This document shows positions 58,862-64,000 of a DNA stretch of 64,000 bases, in pieces. How positions within the stretch are numbered: position 1 is the stretch's first letter; each line of letters begins with the position of its first letter. The translations under genes and the position numbers were made by a program. Under the pieces are notes generated by a model. It saw nothing but the letters and a program-made list of their open reading frames with translations. It did not search any database and had not been told where the DNA came from. The stretch comes from Spirosoma pollinicola (lineage in GTDB: Bacteria > Bacteroidota > Bacteroidia > Cytophagales > Spirosomataceae): NCBI RefSeq assembly GCF_002831565.1, contig NZ_CP025096.1:1178001-1242000 (forward strand). The letters are read 5' to 3'.

Positions 58862-59224
58862 ATGGAAAATACCAACAACTCTGACCAACAACGAGTCGAC
58901 GAAAATTCGGGTGGCCCATTGGGAGGTATGTCGCCCAGGCATACCAATATGCCCGAAAATGATACAGAGCAGGATGCTGTCGTGTATGCCGGTTTAGGCG
59001 TCGATAACGAACCCGACAGCATGAATCCGGGCGACGAAGAAGCCTCCGACACGCTCCTGTATACGGATACGGCTACCGCACGCCATGCTACGGATCAACT
59101 CTCGAATGATGAAGAGCCCGACGAGTTTATTGACGAGAGCGAAGCCGATATGTCAGACGACGATATCGACGAGGAAATCACCGAACTGGCCGAGGAAGAA
59201 GACGAAGGCAATGAACGATATTAA
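58862..59224 (+). CDS. Small highly acidic protein, unknown
   Basis: Predicted 120-residue protein, strongly acidic: the last 40 residues are mostly Asp and Glu (SEADMSDDDIDEEITELAEE). No signal peptide or hydrophobic segment; probably disordered. A hairpin terminator follows 5 bp later, supporting a real gene. I do not recognise a family, although similar acidic proteins are common in Spirosoma-like genomes. Could act as a histone- or cation-buffering protein; inference only. Confidence 0.6.
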   Translation: MENTNNSDQQRVDENSGGPLGGMSPRHTNMPENDTEQDAVVYAGLGVDNEPDSMNPGDEEASDTLLYTDTATARHATDQLSNDEEPDEFIDESEADMSDDDIDEEITELAEEEDEGNERY

Positions 59225-59229
59225 GTTTG

Positions 59230-59278
59230 TATAAATGAAAAAGCCCTACTCATTCGAGTGGGGCTTTTTCGTTTATAC
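59230..59278. terminator. Hairpin terminator after the acidic protein gene
   Basis: Nested stem GAAAAAGCCC-tACT / AGT-gGGGCTTTTTC (59237-59250 and 59257-59270), extended by TATAAAT / GTTTATA at the outer edge. Canonical A-tract/T-tract layout. Confidence 0.85.
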
Positions 59279-59408
59279 ATATGTCTGGTTCTATACCGTG
59301 AATGACTCAAATGTTACAGCTTTTTACCAATTTTTGACAGCGAAACGATGCGCGGTGAGAGACCTTTGTCATGTCCAGAGCGGACACTAAAACAAACCTC
59401 CTCACATC

Positions 59409-59807
59409 ATGAAAACGTTCATTAAATCGCTGGTCATTGCTTGTTCTTTAAGTTTCATCAGTCTATCAGCATCATTTGCAGCACCAAACCCAATTGGCCA
59501 TCCGATGGCTGTAGCCACCTACAAGGCGGGAATTTATACGACAAAAGAGGGTAAGCTTAGTATTGCCCTGGACAAAGAAGCCGGCGCCCCCGTAGACTTA
59601 CGCCTGAAGAATTCGAAAGGCGATGTGTACTTCTCTCAACATCTCAACAAAAAGGCAAAAACATTCCGTATTCGTCTGGACGTAAGTGAACTGCCCGACG
59701 GCGATTATCAGGTAGAAATCTCCAACGGCGCAGCGTCATCCGTTCAGCTGGTAACTATCTCAACTCAGTCTCCCACTACGCCAAGCCGGCTCGTTGCCAT
59801 TAACTAA
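59409..59807 (+). CDS. Small secreted protein with DUF3244-like beta-sandwich
   Basis: Protein of 132 residues with signal peptide ending near SASFAAPNP. The mature part (ALDKEAGAPVDLRLKNSKGD, YFSQHLNKKAKTFRIRLDVS, LPDGDYQVEISNGAA) has the pattern of a small Ig-like or T9SS-associated beta-sandwich, as in DUF3244-type proteins of Bacteroidota. A candidate promoter is weak (GACCTTTG near 59361). A strong hairpin lies 60 bp downstream. Function unknown. Confidence 0.7.
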   Translation: MKTFIKSLVIACSLSFISLSASFAAPNPIGHPMAVATYKAGIYTTKEGKLSIALDKEAGAPVDLRLKNSKGDVYFSQHLNKKAKTFRIRLDVSELPDGDYQVEISNGAASSVQLVTISTQSPTTPSRLVAIN

Positions 59808-59867
59808 GTTCGCAGTAATTGCCTGACATCCACATCATAACCTATATCTTCCTCTTTTTAAACTGGT

Positions 59868-59906
59868 AGCCCCCGGCCAGCCCAATGTTTGGGCTGGCCG
59901 GGGGCT
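59868..59906. terminator. Hairpin terminator, 17-bp perfect stem
   Basis: AGCCCCCGGCCAGCCCA (59868-59884) pairs exactly with 59890-59906, 5-nt loop ATGTT, GC-rich, followed by TATT. Confidence 0.85.
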
Positions 59907-59926
59907 TATTCGTCTATGAATGCCTA

Positions 59927-59956
59927 TTGATTTACTCAGGAAGTCCGCTACTTTTG
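59927..59956 (+). promoter_or_regulatory. Promoter TTG-N19-TACTTTTG for the hybrid sensor gene
   Basis: TTG at 59927-59929 and TACTTTTG at 59949-59956 match the Bacteroidota -33/-7 pattern with the standard spacing, 36 bp before the ATG at 59993. Confidence 0.6.
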
Positions 59957-59992
59957 TTGGGTTAATTGAGAACAGTAAACGTTCATATATTG

Positions 59993-61951
59993 ATGAAGAC
60001 GAAGATTTTACTGGTAGATGATGAGGACGATCTGGAAGTGCTTTTCAAACAGATTTTTCGGCGACAAATTCAAGCGAATCAATATGAATTTATGTATGCC
60101 CGCGATGGGCAGGAAGCTCTAGCTGTTATTGAGCAATTTCCAGATATTGATGTTGTTCTCAGCGATATTCATATGCCCGTTATGGATGGCCTGACCCTCC
60201 TGGCCAAACTATCGGAAACGAATCCAATCATCAGAACAGTAATGGTTACGGCCTATGGCGATATGAGCAATATCCGAACGGCCATGAACCGGGGGGCGTT
60301 CGACTTCGTTACCAAACCCGTCGATTTTAAAGACCTGGAAGTAACCATCGAAAAAACGATTCGTTATGTAAACCAGTTGCGGGAAACCGCCGAACTGAAA
60401 GCCGTCGATGAGATGAAGACGCGCTTTTTTGCCAACATCACCCACGAACTTCGTACACCCCTCTCACTGATTATTTCGCCGGTCGACAAGCTGCTGGAAA
60501 CAACAGACCTGCCCGTTTCCTACCAGCAACAACTGTCGACCGTTCGACGAAATGCCCGCCAGTTACTGCGCCTGATCAACCAGTTGTTAGACATAAATAA
60601 GCTGGAAGCCCAGCAAATGGATCTGGTTACCGAGGTGGGCGATTTGCCGGGTTTCGTTGCGCAGATCGTGGATTTGTTCCGACCGTCGACAGACATTAAA
60701 CAGCTAAATCTGGCCTTTACGACAGATATGCCGCCGGGTAACTACCTGTTCGATGCGGGGAAATGGGAAAAGATACTATACAATTTATTGTCTAATGCCA
60801 TCAAGTTTACCGAAACCGGCGGCATTACTATTCGTCTCTCCCAAACGCCAACGGCGGCCCGGCTGGCAGTAGCCGATACGGGCATTGGCATTCCGCCAGA
60901 TAAACTCCCTCACATTTTCAATCGGTTCTATCAAGTCGATAACTCGCGAATACGTACCTACGAAGGCACTGGAATAGGTCTGGCCCTGGTTCATGAATTA
61001 ACGCTTCGACTGGGTGGAACAATCACTGTTCAGAGTTATTTAAACGAACCAACCGGGCTGCAAGGCACCCATTTTGTCCTGGAAATTCCGGTTCAGCGGG
61101 TAAACAATTATAAAGAAGCCCAGCCAGTGGTAACACCCACAACCAGTATGGATTTACTCTTGCCTGCGAAAGCGACAGTTGCGGAGTCGCAATCGGTTGA
61201 TACTACCCCGCTGATATTGGTGGTGGAAGACAATGCTGAACTGCGGGAGTTTATGATCGCCGAGTTAGCCACAACATTTCGGGTTCGTTCGGCGGCCAAT
61301 GGGTATGAAGGCTGGGTACTGGCCAAAGAAGAACTGCCCGATATTATCATATCTGACCTGATGATGCCGCGTATGGACGGCTACGCGCTCATTGAGCAGC
61401 TAAAAGCCGATCCGGCTACCGATCATATCGCCATTATTCTGTTGACTGCCAGTCTTGAGCAGGATAGTCGGCTGAAAGGCTTGTCGTATGGGGCAGATGA
61501 GTATTTAACGAAGCCGTTTCACGTTGGCGAACTGCGCTTGCGCTTACGCAACCTCCTCAATCGCCAGCAGAAGCTACGCGAGCAATATCGACAGCAGTTA
61601 GCCCAGCCCGAACCCTCTACACCCCTCGAAGCGGTGCAGGACCAGTTTTTGCGTCGTCTATATTCACTTGTTGAGCAACGCCTTGATGACTCGTCGCTGA
61701 GTGTTGAATGGCTGGCCGATCAGTTGGCCATGAGCCGTAAAACACTCTACACCAAAGTAAATTCGCTCATTCAACTGTCGCCCAATGAACTCATACGTCA
61801 GTATCGGCTTCGTAAAGCCATCGACTTACTGCGAGCGGGTCATAATGCATCCGAAACAGCATACATGGTGGGCTTTGAGTCGCCGTCTTATTTTACCAAG
61901 GTTTTCCGCGAATTCTACCAGCAAACGCCAACCGACTATCTGAAAACGTGA
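59993..61951 (+). CDS. Cytosolic hybrid two-component protein: REC - HisKA/HATPase - REC - AraC HTH
   Basis: Single chain of 652 residues carrying a whole phosphorelay. Receiver 1 at 1-125 with Asp58 (LSDIHMPVMDG); HisKA with His151 (NITHELRTPLSL); HATPase_c with N box ILYNLLSNAIKF and G1 box DTGIGIP; receiver 2 at about 405-525 with Asp455 (ISDLMMPRMDG) and Lys508; AraC-type helix-turn-helix at about 560-652 (WLADQLAMSRKTLYTKVN, SETAYMVGFESPSYFTKVFR). No signal peptide, membrane helix or periplasmic sensor, unlike the hybrid two-component systems of Bacteroidota: the input is receiver 1, so another kinase should feed it. The ATG at 59993 is used; a TTG 27 bp upstream lies near the transcription start. 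Confidence 0.92.
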   Translation: MKTKILLVDDEDDLEVLFKQIFRRQIQANQYEFMYARDGQEALAVIEQFPDIDVVLSDIHMPVMDGLTLLAKLSETNPIIRTVMVTAYGDMSNIRTAMNRGAFDFVTKPVDFKDLEVTIEKTIRYVNQLRETAELKAVDEMKTRFFANITHELRTPLSLIISPVDKLLETTDLPVSYQQQLSTVRRNARQLLRLINQLLDINKLEAQQMDLVTEVGDLPGFVAQIVDLFRPSTDIKQLNLAFTTDMPPGNYLFDAGKWEKILYNLLSNAIKFTETGGITIRLSQTPTAARLAVADTGIGIPPDKLPHIFNRFYQVDNSRIRTYEGTGIGLALVHELTLRLGGTITVQSYLNEPTGLQGTHFVLEIPVQRVNNYKEAQPVVTPTTSMDLLLPAKATVAESQSVDTTPLILVVEDNAELREFMIAELATTFRVRSAANGYEGWVLAKEELPDIIISDLMMPRMDGYALIEQLKADPATDHIAIILLTASLEQDSRLKGLSYGADEYLTKPFHVGELRLRLRNLLNRQQKLREQYRQQLAQPEPSTPLEAVQDQFLRRLYSLVEQRLDDSSLSVEWLADQLAMSRKTLYTKVNSLIQLSPNELIRQYRLRKAIDLLRAGHNASETAYMVGFESPSYFTKVFREFYQQTPTDYLKT

Positions 61952-61971
61952 GATTTAAAATCATAGCTGAT

Positions 61972-62907
61972 CTAGGCCGTCAAGGCGACCATTCGCTGAA
62001 TAAAACCCGCCATCCAGGTTGTTTTGACTAACTGATTGAACAGCGTAATACCCGCAAGAGCAGAGGTAACACCGGCCAGTACATCCAGCACATAATGGTG
62101 GCTGGAATAAACTGCCGAAAACCAGATGCCGAGCATCACAACCACAAAAAACAGGTTTACCCACCCTAGTTTTTTCTTAAGTCCAGAATACAGCACAATC
62201 ACTGGATACGATGAATGCAGCGAGGGCATAGCAGCAAACACATTGGAGCTTTTGGCGTAGATGGAGCTAAACAGCGAAATGCCAAAGTATCGGTCAAAAT
62301 TGGCCAGGCCAGCGGTGTTGCCGGGAGTGTGCGGATGAAAGACAAACCCATATTCCTGACTGTACCAGGGTGGGGCCGCCGGATACAGGTAATAAACCAC
62401 GAAGCCCAGTAAATTAACCAGCACAAACGTCAGCGCGAAGGGATAGAATGCGGGCCGATCTTTGAAAAAAAGATAGGTCGCAAAAAGCAGTGGAATCGGA
62501 ACCCAGGTTAAATAGAATAACCCGGTCATCACGTCCAGAAAGGTTGTTCGATGAGCCAGCCAGTATTCATTGGGGGTCAGAATGGACGAGCCGTAGGGAA
62601 TGCCGAACAAATTTTTCTCCAGCTGGTAGAGGGATTCGATGTGTACGGTAGTATATCGGTAATTCGGGAACGCTTTCATGTAATCGAAAACGATCCAGTA
62701 CACGATGAAAATAGAAAAGCCCAGAACAAACTTACGGCTCTGACTGGAGGCAAAATACAGGCCATTGACCAACGCAATCAGAAACAACTGGTCTGATTTA
62801 AAGCCAACCAGCAAAAAAGACAGCAATAAATAACCAAGTGAAAGGATACTCAGCGTTAAAATCTGTTTGGGAAGAGTCGGGTTGGCAACCGGCGAATTCG
62901 AGATCAT
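61972..62907 (-). CDS. PAP2-family membrane protein, inositol phosphorylceramide synthase (AUR1)-like
   Basis: Membrane protein of 311 residues with about eight helices. The PAP2/AUR1 active-site blocks are present: AMPSLHSSYP with His231 and YSSHHYVLDVLAG with His271 and Asp275. The preceding GLANFDRYFG block and overall layout match AUR1-like inositol phosphorylceramide synthases more than simple lipid phosphatases. It follows, after 23 bp, a CDP-alcohol phosphatidyltransferase-DUF4833 gene, as in the inositol lipid cluster of Bacteroides. The predicted role is transfer of phosphoinositol to a sphingolipid or release of phosphate in that route. The ATG at 62907 is used; a TTG at 62922 is possible. 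Confidence 0.82.
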   Translation of the reverse strand: MISNSPVANPTLPKQILTLSILSLGYLLLSFLLVGFKSDQLFLIALVNGLYFASSQSRKFVLGFSIFIVYWIVFDYMKAFPNYRYTTVHIESLYQLEKNLFGIPYGSSILTPNEYWLAHRTTFLDVMTGLFYLTWVPIPLLFATYLFFKDRPAFYPFALTFVLVNLLGFVVYYLYPAAPPWYSQEYGFVFHPHTPGNTAGLANFDRYFGISLFSSIYAKSSNVFAAMPSLHSSYPVIVLYSGLKKKLGWVNLFFVVVMLGIWFSAVYSSHHYVLDVLAGVTSALAGITLFNQLVKTTWMAGFIQRMVALTA

Positions 62908-62930
62908 GTTACGGGTAAACAAGTACAGCG

Positions 62931-64000
62931 TTAAACCATAATACGTTCGACAGTACTCTCGCCGGTAGTTGCGTTAATGCCTTCGACCTGAATGTATTTG
63001 ACATTCGGCATCCATAAGGTGCCGCCCTCAATATGCAGATAGAGTCGTTTCAGAATCACCTTTTTCTGGTTCACCGTGGCATACACATAGTAACCCGCGC
63101 CCCGCTCCGATTTAACCAGATGTAGGGGGAATTTCTTGTAGGAAACAAAGTTCAGTTCAAATTCGTCGTTCGACAGCGCATGGGCTTTGATGCCGTAGGC
63201 AAAGGTGCGCTGAAGATACGAAAGCTCCTTCTGCTGGCTTTGTTCGGTGTAGCGAATCCAGAAAACACGAACAGGCTCCCGTTTATCCAACTGACCATTC
63301 TGTAGGTTCAATGCACAGATAATGGTATTGACATTTGGATCTCGCTGAAGGTAAAATAATTGGTTGGGAATATTTTTGGGTATCGGAAAGCTGATTTTTG
63401 GCTGTTCGTCAGTAGGAGCCTTCACAACCCCTTTTGCCACCACCGAGTGGGCCAGCGTAGCCGTTAGTAGCAGAAACGTCAGCATCAGGGCGTTGGACCG
63501 CGAAGGCGATTTCTCCTTTTGGGTGAGTGCTTTCTTTGCGTCCATTAGGCGGTTATAGGCCGTGAGGTTAGTCATCACCGCCATGAGCGTTAACGGCAGG
63601 GTAAAGATTGACATCGTTTCGAATACATGCATAGGAATCCCCGGCATATAAACCTTAAAATCGGGCCCGAGCACAGGAGCCAGGAAGCCACACGCCAGCG
63701 CCGACACACCAATGGTAATTACCCGCTCAGGACGCTGCATGAGTCCCCCTTTGCACTCGATTCCCAGCCCTTCGGCACGGGCACGGGTATAGCTAACCAT
63801 CATGGAACCAATCAGGGCGATGAAGGCGAACAACGACCCAAAAAAGTAATGATGGGCAATGAGGTAATAGCAAATTCCCAGAAACATGATCAGTTCGCTG
63901 TAGCGATCCAGCACTGAATCAAATAGAGCTCCATAGAGCGAACTCATCTTGCCCAGCCGCGCTACCTGCCCGTCGAGCATATCGAATAAACCGGCAAACA
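62931..64000 (-). CDS. CDP-alcohol phosphatidyltransferase fused to DUF4833 (5' end outside window)
   Basis: The frame is open through the window edge. The first part carries the CDP-alcohol phosphotransferase signature: DMLDGQVAR, then G and the DSVLDR aspartates with the correct spacing, followed by several membrane helices ([19 protein letters not shown]). This domain joins CDP-diacylglycerol with an alcohol such as inositol 1-phosphate. A linker helix (about [19 protein letters not shown], which may act as an internal anchor) leads to a DUF4833 domain ([36 protein letters not shown]) predicted to lie in the periplasm. In Bacteroides these are separate genes. Likely phosphatidylinositol-phosphate synthase. 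Confidence 0.85.
   Translation of the reverse strand, partial: FAGLFDMLDGQVARLGKMSSLYGALFDSVLDRYSELIMFLGICYYLIAHHYFFGSLFAFIALIGSMMVSYTRARAEGLGIECKGGLMQRPERVITIGVSALACGFLAPVLGPDFKVYMPGIPMHVFETMSIFTLPLTLMAVMTNLTAYNRLMDAKKALTQKEKSPSRSNALMLTFLLLTATLAHSVVAKGVVKAPTDEQPKISFPIPKNIPNQLFYLQRDPNVNTIICALNLQNGQLDKREPVRVFWIRYTEQSQQKELSYLQRTFAYGIKAHALSNDEFELNFVSYKKFPLHLVKSERGAGYYVYATVNQKKVILKRLYLHIEGGTLWMPNVKYIQVEGINATTGESTVERIMV

Overview
The window reads as an ordinary chromosomal stretch of a Bacteroidota bacterium of the Cytophagales, most like Spirosoma and relatives. Supporting signs are type IX secretion sorting domains (type A-like tails on the 39639 and 56522 genes, a type B gliding-type tail on the 50782 gene), a TonB receptor with an N-terminal carboxypeptidase-like regulatory domain, DUF4292 and DUF4833 proteins, start codons without clear Shine-Dalgarno sequences, and promoter elements of the Bacteroidota form TTG-N19..23-TAnnTTTG. 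No rRNA, tRNA, CRISPR array, transposase or phage gene was seen.

Layout. 1-11700: end of a FadN-like beta-oxidation enzyme, an ECF sigma factor, acetoacetyl-CoA synthetase, an RluB-type pseudouridine synthase with a ~400-residue Arg/Asp-rich extension, a divergent DeoC, a two-domain TonB/MORN protein, GcvT, ComB, a small basic protein and an acyl carrier protein. 11700-16600: an EmrA/EmrB/TolC-type tripartite efflux operon divergent from its MarR regulator, with a cluster of TTGACT half-sites between. 16600-24300: aldehyde dehydrogenase, DedA, Uup-type ABC-F, FGE-like protein, FolK, class I aminotransferase. 24300-27800: TonB receptor preceded by a His-rich membrane protein, then a tiny membrane protein. 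27800-34000: RluA-type synthase, PanB, and a TPR / DUF4292 / EnvC-like block that looks like envelope maintenance. 34000-42300: Ohr, Dabb protein, C-terminal processing protease, AccD, radical SAM, a T9SS cargo protein, a crotonase, an NTF2-like protein. 42300-50700: orphan xylose isomerase, DUF3052, a UshA-type 5'-nucleotidase split over two overlapping genes, AhcY, a MarR-GNAT pair with a double dyad operator. 50700-59900: LamG T9SS type B protein, GH20 hexosaminidase, SGNH hydrolase, MurF, FG-GAP T9SS protein, two small proteins. 59900-64000: a cytosolic REC-HK-REC-AraC hybrid, and an IPC-synthase-like PAP2 gene next to a CDP-alcohol phosphatidyltransferase fused to DUF4833, which suggests inositol (sphingo)lipid synthesis.

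The most unusual structure is not a gene. More than twenty intergenic spaces are filled almost exactly by long inverted repeats with arms of 12-50 bp. Many start within a few bases of a stop codon or contain it, and end within a few bases of the next gene. Their arms are built from short repeated words of about 7, 8 or 10 nt; the words differ from locus to locus but some recur (the GAGTGAAT/GAAAGAGC family three times, the AACCGGGATTT family twice). They are longer than intrinsic terminators and usually lack a T tract, and ahcY has one in addition to a canonical terminator. I regard this as the system in the window most worth following up.
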